Notes: generated from the sequence alone by a model not told the origin. Positions 13,909-21,197 are shown, counted from the stretch's first letter. The stretch: 23,859 nucleotides of DNA from Candidatus Uhrbacteria bacterium (GCA_016206235.1 JACQRZ010000041.1:1-23859); one strand, 5' to 3'. A program made the numbers and translations.

Positions 13909-16085
13909 GAAAATTCCTTGCAATACTTACGATCGTATCTTTTTTAAGTTCACCCGCGAGCGTATATGCCCAACTTGCGGTACGGCCTGAATTTAATCCA
14001 GGACTCCTTATTCCTGACAGTGTTTTTGTTGATACCCAAACTTTTGGCGGGCCTGAGGGTATACAAACATTTCTCGAATCAAAAAACAGCATTCTCGCAC
14101 AAACATCGCCTGATTTTTTGGTAAAACTCAATGAACCCTATGATTCAGCGCTCAAAAGCGCACTTGGAGATCCGCAACCCAGTTTGCCGCGATTGCGCAC
14201 GGCAGCTGAGCTCATTTGGGACGCCTCGCGCCAAGCAAACATCAACCCGCAAGTAATACTCGTGACCCTCAATAAAGAGCAGGGGCTCATTACCAGCACC
14301 ACATTTCGGGATCTTCAAAAAGCGCTCGATCGCGCCATGGGATTTGCCTGTCCCGATAGCACCGGATGCGGCAATCTCTTTCCGGGATTTTATTACCAGC
14401 TGTTCGGCAATGTCGATAGCCAAGGAAATCGTTATCTTGGCGCAGCAAAGTCGCTGGCAAAATCGTTTACCGCATCTGAGGGCAGGGGTCCGACACAGAA
14501 TGGAAAAAGCGCCCGCGTGGGCGATACTATTGTAGTTGAAAATACGCTCGGCGGATACGCCAACATACTTGCAGCCCAAGCAGTAACCTTACTCAATAAG
14601 GCAACTGCAGCGCTCTATCGATATACACCCCATGTATTTAATGGTAACTATAATTTTTGGAAATTTTTTACTGATTGGTTCAAATATCCCAACGGCACGC
14701 TCGTGCGTCTTCTCAATGATCCTACCGTATACATTATACAAAACGGTAATCGTCAACAGCTGCCATTGTTTGTCGCCGAGAGCCGTAAAATCAATTTTGC
14801 CAATGCTGTTACCGTATCACCGTCGGAAATGCGCGAGTACCCTCTCGGGTCGGTGTATGGCCCGGAAGATAACACTGTTGTGAATGTGGGAGGAAAACTC
14901 TTCGTCTTTGCAAAAAACATCAAGCATCCGGTAACGGAGTTTGTGCTTTCCCAGCGCAAGATCGACAGTTCTCGCCCGCTTCCAATCTCCGAAAGCGACG
15001 CAACACTCTTTTCGCTCGGGCCGCAACTTTCGCCACTTGACGGCACTGTGCTGCGAGGAGAAAAAGCCCCCGATGTTTACTTGGTCAAAAACGGCGTTTT
15101 GCAAAAGTTTAGCCCCTTTACCTTTCGCCAATATGGAGTGGCAAAGCAGCTTGTGCGCGTCCCAGATGATCAAGTTGATCAGTATGAGAAAAAAGGCTAT
15201 GTTGTCCCGCGCGATGGCACGCTTGTGAAAAGTCCATCATCAGGCGAAACGATCTATGCGATACGTCAAGAGCTTCGGCGGCCGCTGACACCTGAACTAT
15301 TTAAAAACTACGCGTACAAGAAAAAAGATATTGTAACGCTTCGCGATGATGAGCTTGCGTCAATAGACCTTGGTACGCCGCCGCCGCCGAAAGAAAATAC
15401 CTACTTTTCGATTGGCAAAACAAACGAACTCTATCTCTATAAGGATGGAGCAAAGCATCCGATTTCAAAGTTTGTCGCCAAGCAGCGGGGCATTACGCCT
15501 GATTATTCTTTCGAAGCAAGTATTGTAGCAAACTGGCCAAATGGCATTGTTATCCCGCCGCTTGATGGCACGCTCGTGCGCGCGCAACATAATCCAGCCG
15601 TCTCTGTTGTAAAGAACGGCCAACTGCGCATGCTCACACGTGAACTGTTCAAAAATCTCGGTTACACGTTCAGGGACGTTGTTGTCTTACCCGACGAGGA
15701 AGTTGCACAACTACCGACTGACGGTTTTGCCGAACCGAAAGAGCGAACGTTTTTTTCTGTAACCCAAACACGAGATCTGTATCTTTTTTCAAAAGGGGAG
15801 CTGCACGCGATTTCTCCACTCGTAGCCAAACAGCGTCGCATTACTCCTGATTATACGTTTACTGCCGACGTTATCGTCGGATGGAAGCACGGAAGCGCGA
15901 TTCCACCACTCAATGGCACACTCATTAAGGGCGACACGGAACCAACTATCTATTTGATTGCAAATGGAAAGAAGCGATTGGTAACAGCAGATGTCTTTAA
16001 GAAGCGCCGCTACGCATTTAAAAATGTCCAAACGGTTCCTCAAGCAGAAATCGCTCGTTATCCCGACGGCGAACTGGTTAAATAA
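13905..16085 (+). CDS. Secreted lysozyme-like protein with eight ~57-residue C-terminal repeats
   Basis: The 726-aa protein begins with a signal peptide (1-22, cleavage likely VYA-Q). Residues about 95-260 resemble the lysozyme/transglycosylase-like domain of secreted actinobacterial and firmicute proteins: AELIWDASRQANINPQVILVTLNKEQGLI with a likely catalytic Glu125, a CPDSTGC segment (Cys149, Cys155), and a closing YNFWKFFTDWF. Peptidoglycan cleavage is the likely role. The rest consists of eight repeats (about 261-319, 320-377, 378-435, 436-495, 496-551, 552-610, 611-668, 669-726). Two classes are seen: DGTLV...VYLxxNG...P..E (repeats 1, 3, 4, 6, 8) and ...LYLxxxG..HPI..FVxxQR.ITPDY (repeats 2, 5, 7). 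Repeats 5-6 and 7-8 look like a recent duplication of a pair. The repeats probably bind the cell wall or another surface polymer. Coupled start: GGGGG seven bases upstream and an ATGA overlap with a short ORF. Confidence 0.82.
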   Translation: MRKFLAILTIVSFLSSPASVYAQLAVRPEFNPGLLIPDSVFVDTQTFGGPEGIQTFLESKNSILAQTSPDFLVKLNEPYDSALKSALGDPQPSLPRLRTAAELIWDASRQANINPQVILVTLNKEQGLITSTTFRDLQKALDRAMGFACPDSTGCGNLFPGFYYQLFGNVDSQGNRYLGAAKSLAKSFTASEGRGPTQNGKSARVGDTIVVENTLGGYANILAAQAVTLLNKATAALYRYTPHVFNGNYNFWKFFTDWFKYPNGTLVRLLNDPTVYIIQNGNRQQLPLFVAESRKINFANAVTVSPSEMREYPLGSVYGPEDNTVVNVGGKLFVFAKNIKHPVTEFVLSQRKIDSSRPLPISESDATLFSLGPQLSPLDGTVLRGEKAPDVYLVKNGVLQKFSPFTFRQYGVAKQLVRVPDDQVDQYEKKGYVVPRDGTLVKSPSSGETIYAIRQELRRPLTPELFKNYAYKKKDIVTLRDDELASIDLGTPPPPKENTYFSIGKTNELYLYKDGAKHPISKFVAKQRGITPDYSFEASIVANWPNGIVIPPLDGTLVRAQHNPAVSVVKNGQLRMLTRELFKNLGYTFRDVVVLPDEEVAQLPTDGFAEPKERTFFSVTQTRDLYLFSKGELHAISPLVAKQRRITPDYTFTADVIVGWKHGSAIPPLNGTLIKGDTEPTIYLIANGKKRLVTADVFKKRRYAFKNVQTVPQAEIARYPDGELVK

Positions 16086-16092
16086 TATCAAC

Positions 16093-16122
16093 GAAAAATC
16101 CGCGAGTACGACGCCCGCGGAT
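16093..16122 (-). terminator. Terminator of the alpha-CTD gene (minus strand)
   Basis: On the minus strand ATCCGCG (16122-16116) pairs with CGCGGAT (16104-16098) across an 11-base loop and is followed by a short T run from 16098 downward. It sits between two convergent genes and immediately follows the minus-strand stop. Confidence 0.7.
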
Positions 16123-16124
16123 GT

Positions 16125-17003
16125 CTATTGTGATTCTTTCCGTTTCTGAGGAAAATATAACGATGATTCAAAGACCGATGTATTGAACCGTCGCAAGTAT
16201 ACACCCGTGTTTCCTTTTGTCGTGTAGAGTAATGTCGGGAAACACAGCTTACCGTTAGCCACGAGAATCGTACTCGGAAAAGCAAGTGTTATCTGCCAGC
16301 CGTTTGGATATCCAAAATACCTTGCTCTGAATATTGGAAGCTCTTTTTGCCGAGCATGACAGAGAAGCGCGTCACGCAGGCCATACAGCCTCATACATGC
16401 ACTTGCGTGAATAATTAAATCATCAATCTTTCGTTTATACGTGAACCGTGGATCGGAAAACGTTACCACTGCTTCTGAAAAGTCGCGAGGTGAAGAAATG
16501 CGAGGGTGATCTTCAAGTCCGGTAAGAAATTCAATGCCTTCAAAACCGTAGCGCCTACACAAAAAGTGCTTCATCTCTTCTTCAGTATATGAACACACAT
16601 CTTGCGTAATGGGTAGCTGAATGGTTCTTGGCATCCATAATCCACCGTGACTGTTGTGGTGTCTTTCAGGGATCCTAAACGTTGGCAACGTATGTCGTTC
16701 AAGAGCAGCATTGATCTCGGAAACGGCTCGCACTCCCACATTTCTGGTATTCAGTAAATCGTCAACTGTTTTTTTCAAAAGATCATTAACTGTTCTCACA
16801 CCCATGTTTCTTAAAGAGTTGAATGTGCGTGTAGATAGTTTGAGTTCTTCGATTGAAATTATATCCACGTCTATGAGGTATTGGGCAAAAAATGGTAGCT
16901 TCATGAGCTCTTGTAGAACGATCTGATTTTCACAATCGCGAAGGAATATCTTGAATTGATCATCATCAATATCAGCAATTCTGTTCATGTTTTTTGTAAT
17001 CAC
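16125..17003 (-). CDS. Orphan RNA polymerase alpha-CTD-like domain protein
   Basis: The predicted 292-aa protein (numbered from the GTG at 17003) contains, at about 50-103, a helix-hairpin-helix domain that aligns well with the C-terminal domain of RNA polymerase alpha: IEELKLSTRTFNSLRNMGVR then TVNDLLKKTVDDLLNTRNVG. Compared with E. coli alpha, the DNA-contacting Arg265, Asn268, Gly296 and Glu302 positions are kept, Lys298 is Arg, Cys269 is Ser and Ser299 is Ala. There is no alpha N-terminal assembly domain. The C-terminal ~180 residues are unrecognised. The protein may bind UP-like DNA or other polymerase-associated factors and act as a regulator; this is inference. The start is set by an AAGGAGGT at 17014-17021: GTG at 17003 lies 10 bases after it, ATT at 17006 seven, and ATG at 16988 is a further option. 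A TTG farther up would lie before the Shine-Dalgarno sequence and is unlikely. Confidence 0.75.
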   Translation of the reverse strand: MITKNMNRIADIDDDQFKIFLRDCENQIVLQELMKLPFFAQYLIDVDIISIEELKLSTRTFNSLRNMGVRTVNDLLKKTVDDLLNTRNVGVRAVSEINAALERHTLPTFRIPERHHNSHGGLWMPRTIQLPITQDVCSYTEEEMKHFLCRRYGFEGIEFLTGLEDHPRISSPRDFSEAVVTFSDPRFTYKRKIDDLIIHASACMRLYGLRDALLCHARQKELPIFRARYFGYPNGWQITLAFPSTILVANGKLCFPTLLYTTKGNTGVYLRRFNTSVFESSLYFPQKRKESQ

Positions 17004-17013
17004 AATGATTGCG

Positions 17014-17021
17014 ACCTCCTT
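17014..17021 (-). promoter_or_regulatory. Full Shine-Dalgarno AAGGAGGT deciding the alpha-CTD gene start
   Basis: On the minus strand AAGGAGGT is a complete match to the anti-Shine-Dalgarno sequence, in a window where many genes lack one. It rules out the upstream TTG at 17033 and supports GTG at 17003, or a rare ATT start at 17006. Confidence 0.75.
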
Positions 17022-17041
17022 TTTAAAGAACAACGCGTAGT

Positions 17042-17070
17042 ATCGTAATAAAATCGATTGCTCACGTCAA
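17042..17070 (-). promoter_or_regulatory. Promoter of the alpha-CTD gene
   Basis: On the minus strand TTGACG (17070-17065) is followed after exactly 17 bases by TACGAT (17047-17042). The predicted start site is near 17035, giving a leader of about 30 bases that contains the Shine-Dalgarno sequence. The promoter lies just after the pilT stop, so this gene can be transcribed independently of pilT. Confidence 0.7.
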
Positions 17071-17087
17071 GCTCTCGTAGCAAAACG

Positions 17088-18137
17088 CTAGTAAAACGAA
17101 TAACCGGCGCGGCCACGGCCTTTCCGTTTGTCGTAGGTCTCCTTGGTGATTTTTTTCTCTTCTTTATACAACCGCTCAAGAGCTCTGTCCATAGTAATCA
17201 TGCCTTCATCGGAGCTTGTTTGAAGGATTGTTTCAAGCTGCTCAAAATTACCGGTGCGGATGATATTTGCCGTTGCGCTATTATTGATCATGATCTCGCG
17301 GGCAGCAACGCGCTTGCCGTCTGCACTTGGTACGAGCTGCTGGAAAATAACGGCGCGTAAGTTTTCCGCGAGCTGCACCTTTACTTGCCGCTGCTCGTGG
17401 GGTTCAAAGATATCGACAATGCGCAAGATCGTCGCAGGCGCGCTAAAGGTGTGGAGCGTGGAAAAGACCAAGTGTCCGGTTTCTGCAATACGGAGCGTTT
17501 GTTGGATTGTCTCTTTATCGCGCATCTCGCCGACCATGATGATGTTGGGGTCTTGGCGGAAAATCGTACGTAACGCAGAAGAAAATGATGGCGCATCAAT
17601 GCCGATTTCGCGCTGTTCAACAACACTTTGCTTGTGCTCAAACATAAACTCGACTGGATCTTCCACGGTAATAATTTTACGATGCCGTTCTTGGTTGATT
17701 CGGTCGATCATTGATGCAAGAGTTGTTGACTTTCCTGATCCTGTAGGGCCGCAAACAATGATAAGTCCATTGTTCAGCTTGGTCAGGTTTTCTTCCATTT
17801 TTCCTACACCAATCTGCTCAAAAGAAGGAATGTCGTTTTTGATAATACGCGCCGTAAATGCCAAACGTCCGCGTTCATAGTGAATGTTAATGCGGAGGCG
17901 TTCGTTTTTGCCAAACTGGTAGGCATAATCCGCATCCATCTCGGTCTTCAATTCATTATGGGCCTTATCGGTGATCACTTGGTCAACAAGACCGCTGATA
18001 TCACTGTCGGAAAGATTTTGGGTATCCAAATCCTGCAGCTCGCCATGAATGCGCAGCTGAATAGGTTTGCCAACGATTAAGTGAATATCCGACGCCTCCT
18101 TGGAGTACGCTTCTTTATAAATATCGTAGAATTTCAT
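17088..18137 (-). CDS. pilT: Type IV pilus retraction ATPase PilT
   Basis: This 349-aa hexameric secretion ATPase powers pilus retraction. Visible motifs are Walker A GPTGSGKST (130-138), the Asp box VEDPVE (158-163), Walker B IIMVGEMRD (199-207) and the His box GHLVFSTLHT (221-230). The C-terminal AIRNLIRE retraction motif is present in a divergent form, TANIIRTGN (289-297). The N-terminal domain (about 1-110) has the ASDIHL and GKPIQLRIHGEL signature of PilT. Length and motif order match classical PilT, distinguishing it from the longer PilB at 21294. The end is a short basic/Gly tail, RKGRGRAGYSFY. The start ATG sits nine bases from a heptamer repeat, with no Shine-Dalgarno sequence. No other pilus gene is adjacent; the divergent neighbour is a nuclease. 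Confidence 0.95.
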   Translation of the reverse strand: MKFYDIYKEAYSKEASDIHLIVGKPIQLRIHGELQDLDTQNLSDSDISGLVDQVITDKAHNELKTEMDADYAYQFGKNERLRINIHYERGRLAFTARIIKNDIPSFEQIGVGKMEENLTKLNNGLIIVCGPTGSGKSTTLASMIDRINQERHRKIITVEDPVEFMFEHKQSVVEQREIGIDAPSFSSALRTIFRQDPNIIMVGEMRDKETIQQTLRIAETGHLVFSTLHTFSAPATILRIVDIFEPHEQRQVKVQLAENLRAVIFQQLVPSADGKRVAAREIMINNSATANIIRTGNFEQLETILQTSSDEGMITMDRALERLYKEEKKITKETYDKRKGRGRAGYSFY

Positions 18138-18145
18138 CGAGTGAG

Positions 18146-18169
18146 TAGTTTATAGTTTATAGTTTGTAG
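18146..18169. repeat. Heptamer repeat upstream of pilT
   Basis: Plus-strand units TAGTTTA, TAGTTTA, TAGTTTG and a partial TAG lie directly 5' of pilT (which reads leftward). In the sense of pilT the unit is CTATAAA/CTACAAA, the same unit family as the array before the divergent nuclease gene at 18268-18302. Confidence 0.85.
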
Positions 18170-18196
18170 TGTCTCTATTTCGTTTAGGGGTTCACA

Positions 18197-18213
18197 GCAT
18201 ATTGTAATTATGC
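18197..18213. other. 17-bp inverted repeat between divergent genes
   Basis: GCATATTGTAATTATGC is an imperfect palindrome with GCATA/TATGC arms in the middle of the divergent pilT / PD-(D/E)XK intergenic region. It contains TACAAT on the minus strand, a possible -10 for pilT, and could be an operator. No clear -35 boxes accompany it. Confidence 0.35.
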
Positions 18214-18267
18214 AATCTTCCAAAAGAATTGCAAGAAACAAAAAGCTGGTATAAGGTTAATACAAAT

Positions 18268-18302
18268 CTACCAAACACCAACTATAAACTACAAACTAAA
18301 AG
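18268..18302. repeat. Heptamer repeat upstream of the PD-(D/E)XK gene
   Basis: Five successive 7-base units occur: CTACCAA, ACACCAA, CTATAAA, CTACAAA, then CTAAAAG. The array ends one base before the ATG at 18304. Together with 18146-18169 it forms arms of the same unit in opposite orientation flanking the divergent promoter region. Confidence 0.85.
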
Positions 18303-18303
18303 T

Positions 18304-19080
18304 ATGAGTGCCTACTACAACGGCAAACGGACAAAAAATATTTTTGACCCCTTATCAAAAGAGCCCTTTAAGCTTTCGAGGTCAAAAATCGAACTGTTCA
18401 TGAACTGCCCCCTCTGTTTTTATTTGGATCGCAGGCTTGGCGTAGGACAGCCCCAGGGTTTTCCCTTTAATCTGAACTCGGCTGTTGACCACCTTTTGAA
18501 AAAAGAGTTCGACATCCATCGTGCACAAGACCAGGCGCATCCGCTTATGAAGCATTACGGACTCGATGCGGTGCCGTTTTCCCATGAAAAACTCGACGAG
18601 TGGCGTGAAAATTTTAAAGGCGTGCAGTACCACCACGCGCCAACCAACCTCCTTATTACTGGAGCCGTTGATGATATTTGGGTACATAAAGAAGGGGAGT
18701 TGATCGTGGTTGATTACAAATCAACGTCTAAAGATACAGAGGTCAATCTCGATGCGGACTGGCAAGATGGCTATAAGCGCCAGATGGAGATCTATCAGTG
18801 GCTTTTGCGAAAAAACGGCTTTTCAGTTTCATCTACAGGCTATTTTGTCTACTGCAATGGCAAGCGCGACGCCGAAAGTTTTGACGCGAAACTCGAGTTT
18901 GATATCAAACTCATTCCCTATACAGGAAACGATGGGTGGGTGGAACAGACGCTTTTTGACCTGTACCGTTGCCTTTTGAGCGATACGTCTCCAAAAGAAT
19001 CGCCAAGCTGCGACTATTGTGCTTATCGCAAAGCTGCACGGGATGTGCAGTTAGGGAAAACTCTAAATTTTAAACTCTAA
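18304..19080 (+). CDS. RecB/Cas4-like PD-(D/E)XK nuclease family protein
   Basis: The 258-aa protein carries the RecB-type nuclease motifs: His63 in an early helix, GAVDDIW (120-126) with Asp123/Asp124, the VVDYKST core (136-142, D-x-K at 137-139), and QxxxY (Gln160, Tyr164). Cysteine pairs at both ends (Cys35/Cys38 in NCPLC, Cys236/Cys239 in CDYC) are placed like the Fe-S ligands of Cas4 and AddB, although four Cys as 2+2 differs from their usual 1+3. It is likely a single-strand exonuclease for DNA repair or processing. There is no CRISPR array or cas gene nearby, so a Cas role is not supported. The ATG at 18304 follows a heptamer repeat; a TTG further upstream is in frame, but its product would be repeat-derived. 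The final codons are also repeat-derived. Confidence 0.87.
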   Translation: MSAYYNGKRTKNIFDPLSKEPFKLSRSKIELFMNCPLCFYLDRRLGVGQPQGFPFNLNSAVDHLLKKEFDIHRAQDQAHPLMKHYGLDAVPFSHEKLDEWRENFKGVQYHHAPTNLLITGAVDDIWVHKEGELIVVDYKSTSKDTEVNLDADWQDGYKRQMEIYQWLLRKNGFSVSSTGYFVYCNGKRDAESFDAKLEFDIKLIPYTGNDGWVEQTLFDLYRCLLSDTSPKESPSCDYCAYRKAARDVQLGKTLNFKL

Positions 19081-19088
19081 ATTTATTT
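19061..19088. repeat. Heptamer-periodic repeat over the stop codon of the nuclease gene
   Basis: Units CTCTAAA, TTTTAAA, CTCTAAA and TTTATTT run from 19061 to 19088, covering the last six or so codons and the TAA stop (19078-19080). As with mutY, the C-terminus of a conserved protein is written in repeat sequence. Confidence 0.65.
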
Positions 19089-19111
19089 ATCCACAAGACT
19101 ATCTTTAAATG

Positions 19112-19143
19112 ACTCCTTTAGTTTAAAATAAAGGAGTTTTTTT
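19112..19143 (+). terminator. Rho-independent terminator after the nuclease gene
   Basis: ACTCCTTTA (19112-19120) pairs perfectly with TAAAGGAGT (19129-19137) across an 8-base loop, followed by a T run to 19143. Confidence 0.92.
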
Positions 19144-19157
19144 ACTCTTTACAACAT

Positions 19158-19186
19158 TTGACAAATACCCACGTGTTTGGTTATAT
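19158..19186 (+). promoter_or_regulatory. Strong promoter of the lipoprotein gene
   Basis: A consensus TTGACA (19158-19163) and TTATAT (19181-19186) are separated by 17 bases. The start site is expected near 19192, giving a ~30-base leader with an AAAGGAG Shine-Dalgarno (19207-19213) 8 bases before the ATG. Confidence 0.8.
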
Positions 19187-19221
19187 GAGCGTAATCTTCT
19201 TTTTGTAAAGGAGTCCGACCC

Positions 19222-19872
19222 ATGATCAGACAGAAGTCAATCTCGGTCATTTTTAGTTCTTTTACAGCTATCGTTATCGCCGCTTGCGGCCCTCTTCGTG
19301 GTGAGATGGCTCAGCCCGGTGCTAGCGCAACTCCTGGCACTTCGCTGCCCGTTGGCACCAATGTTGTTATCAATATTAATTATCCTGGCGGGGTTATTAA
19401 TCAGCCTATGCCTGGGTATACGTACTATCCGACATATCCACTTCCTGGGGCCACTACGCCTCCAGCTGGCGTGGTTGCTATGTCGATTTCTGTTCAAGCA
19501 CAGGATGTTGTGTTGTCGTTTGCCCAAGACGTTCTGCTTGGACGTTATGAATGGAAGCCTGGCATGCCCGAGCAGTCGAAACCCGATGTTCAGTATAGTT
19601 GGACTGGCGGTATGTGGGCAGAGTCCTATACCCCACCATTTGCAAACGTCTTTGGTCCTGTTGTTACGGGACAGAAGATGGTTGTCTTCAAGAATATGAT
19701 GACTATGAAGGGCCTGAGGTTCACTCCAATAGTGTTGGGCCCGAATAATGTAAAGGTATATGCAGCTCTTGATAACGAGCACGCTGCCATCGTCGCGCCC
19801 AATATGGGTCTTGCAATCGAAGAAGTGACCGACGCCTACGGGCACAAGTCGCGTCGCCTTGCGGTGTTGTAG
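19222..19872 (+). CDS. Small predicted lipoprotein of unknown function
   Basis: The 216-aa protein begins with a type II signal peptide: Arg/Lys at 3 and 5, a hydrophobic stretch, and lipobox IAAC with Cys22. A Pro/Gly/Thr-rich linker (about 25-85) with the NYPGG and PGYTYYPTYPLPG segments leads to a compact C-terminal domain (about 88-216), rich in Val, Met and aromatic residues, that I do not recognise. It should be tethered to the outer face of the cytoplasmic membrane. It stands alone between two terminators, with a near-consensus promoter and a good Shine-Dalgarno, which suggests substantial expression. No function is assigned. Confidence 0.8.
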   Translation: MIRQKSISVIFSSFTAIVIAACGPLRGEMAQPGASATPGTSLPVGTNVVININYPGGVINQPMPGYTYYPTYPLPGATTPPAGVVAMSISVQAQDVVLSFAQDVLLGRYEWKPGMPEQSKPDVQYSWTGGMWAESYTPPFANVFGPVVTGQKMVVFKNMMTMKGLRFTPIVLGPNNVKVYAALDNEHAAIVAPNMGLAIEEVTDAYGHKSRRLAVL

Positions 19873-19886
19873 CAGAGTTCATTTTG

Positions 19887-19920
19887 CACCTTTCGGTCTT
19901 TCCGGAAGGTGTAATTTTTT
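19887..19920 (+). terminator. Rho-independent terminator after the lipoprotein gene
   Basis: CACCTTTCGG (19887-19896) pairs with CCGGAAGGTG (19902-19911), with one G-U pair and a 5-base loop; flanking bases extend the stem. A TAATTTTTT tail follows. Confidence 0.9.
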
Positions 19921-19931
19921 ATAAAAACCAG

Positions 19932-19937
19932 TATACT
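19932..19937 (+). promoter_or_regulatory. Possible -10 box of tyrS
   Basis: TATACT lies 36 bases before the tyrS ATG, just after a terminator. The -35 region has no clear hexamer. The predicted start site, near 19944, would make the heptamer repeat the start of the 5' leader. Confidence 0.4.
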
Positions 19938-19942
19938 TATCT

Positions 19943-19963
19943 TTAGCTTCTAGCTTTTAGGTT
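19943..19963. repeat. Heptamer repeat in the tyrS leader
   Basis: Three 7-base units, TTAGCTT, CTAGCTT and TTAGGTT, end four T's before the ATG at 19968. The reverse complement, AAGCTAR, belongs to the same family as the array at 1-35. Confidence 0.8.
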
Positions 19964-19967
19964 TTTT

Positions 19968-21185
19968 ATGACAATAGACGAACAAGTAAAAGCATTAGAA
20001 TACGGTACTGCGACAATCGTTCCAAAAAACGGTTTAAAAGAAAAACTGCTTTTGGCTTCAAAAGAAAAGCGCCCGCTTCGTATCAAGTTAGGATGCGACC
20101 CTACAGCTCCAGATCTTCATTTGGGGCATGCGGTGGTGCTCAAAAAAATGCGGCAGTTCCAAGAATTGGGACACACCATCATTTTGATTGTCGGTGATTT
20201 CACAACAAAAATCGGGGATCCAACAGGGCGCAACAAGGCGCGTCCGCAACTTTCTGACGATGAGATCAAAAAAAATTCAGCAACCTACCTAAAGCAATTT
20301 TCAAAAGTTGTCGATGTAAAGAAAGTTGAGATTCGAAAAAATTCTGAATGGTTTGGCAAGATGAGCGCTGCTGATTTTATTAAAATTATTGCACGCCACA
20401 CGCTCGCGCGCATTTTGGAGCGCGATGACTTTACCAATCGTTTCAAACAAGGCGTTCCAATCAACATGCACGAGCTCGTATATCCAATTGTACAAGGCTA
20501 CGATTCAGTAATGGTGCAAGCAGATATCGAGATGGGGGGCACTGACCAGCTTTTTAACTGTCTTGTCGGACGAGCTGCGCAAGAGACACATGGCAGAAGG
20601 CCACAAGTAGTGATTTCCATGCCACTTCTTCGCGGACTTGATGGCTCAGACAAAATGAGTAAGTCTGCAGGAAATTATGTTGGTCTTACTGAAGACGCCA
20701 ATACCATGTACGCAAAAATCATGTCGATTCCCGACGAGCTCATAGAGGAATATCTTGATCTCGCAAGCAGTTTTGACCAAAAAGAATGCCAAGAGCTCAA
20801 AAAACGGATCGCGAAAGGCGAAAATCCTATGCTTGTAAAAAAAGAACTCGCATGTAACATTACTGAGCACTATCACTCAACTGTTTTAGCAAAAAAGGCA
20901 GAAGAATATTTCACTACGCAAGTTCAGAATCGAAGTCTAGAATCAAAAGAATTTGAAGAACGTTTTCTTGAAAGTCTCAAGTTGCCCAAGAAAACGATTG
21001 GTCTTCTTGATCTTTGCGCTGCTCTCGAGAAAAAGCGAAGTAAAAGCATGCTGCGCGATCTTATCCGCGAAGGAGCGGTAAGTGTGAATGGCGAAAAACT
21101 CACGAATGTGCACCATATTTTTTCTAAACTTGAAATTGGCATGAAGATAAAAATAGGTAAGAGAGGATACTATGAACTAGTTTAA
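19968..21185 (+). CDS. tyrS: Tyrosyl-tRNA synthetase
   Basis: This 405-aa class I aminoacyl-tRNA synthetase charges tRNA-Tyr in the cytoplasm. The ATP-binding HIGH-type motif is HLGH (51-54, in DLHLGHAVVL) and the KMSKS loop is intact (230-234, in GSDKMSKSAGNYVG). Tyrosine-pocket elements are present around YPIVQGYDSVMVQADIEMGGTDQ (173-195). An S4 RNA-binding domain ends the protein (about 341-405, RSKSMLRDLIREGAVSVNGEK). Length and arrangement fit the TyrZ-like bacterial subgroup. It forms a single-gene unit bounded by a terminator upstream and by repeats on both sides. It lacks a good Shine-Dalgarno sequence (TAGG only). No T-box leader is visible. Confidence 0.97.
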   Translation: MTIDEQVKALEYGTATIVPKNGLKEKLLLASKEKRPLRIKLGCDPTAPDLHLGHAVVLKKMRQFQELGHTIILIVGDFTTKIGDPTGRNKARPQLSDDEIKKNSATYLKQFSKVVDVKKVEIRKNSEWFGKMSAADFIKIIARHTLARILERDDFTNRFKQGVPINMHELVYPIVQGYDSVMVQADIEMGGTDQLFNCLVGRAAQETHGRRPQVVISMPLLRGLDGSDKMSKSAGNYVGLTEDANTMYAKIMSIPDELIEEYLDLASSFDQKECQELKKRIAKGENPMLVKKELACNITEHYHSTVLAKKAEEYFTTQVQNRSLESKEFEERFLESLKLPKKTIGLLDLCAALEKKRSKSMLRDLIREGAVSVNGEKLTNVHHIFSKLEIGMKIKIGKRGYYELV

Positions 21186-21197
21186 AAAATGTCTATT

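Noticed and set aside
17004..17033. TTG start for the alpha-CTD gene
   Set aside because: It lies upstream of a perfect Shine-Dalgarno, which would then be inside the coding sequence.
17254..17880. 208-aa plus-strand open frame opposite pilT
   Set aside because: It is a shadow of the conserved pilT coding strand; no family resemblance and no start signals.
18229..18303. Upstream TTG start extending the nuclease by 25 residues
   Set aside because: The extension is made of low-complexity repeat sequence, and the ATG at 18304 immediately precedes the conserved region.
18304..19080. Cas4 of a CRISPR system
   Set aside because: There are no direct repeat-spacer arrays and no cas1, cas2 or effector genes anywhere in the window.
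19237..19845. Long open frame of 202 aa on the minus strand opposite the lipoprotein gene
   Set aside because: The plus strand has a promoter, Shine-Dalgarno, signal peptide with lipobox, and terminator. The antisense frame has no such signals and its translation looks unstructured.
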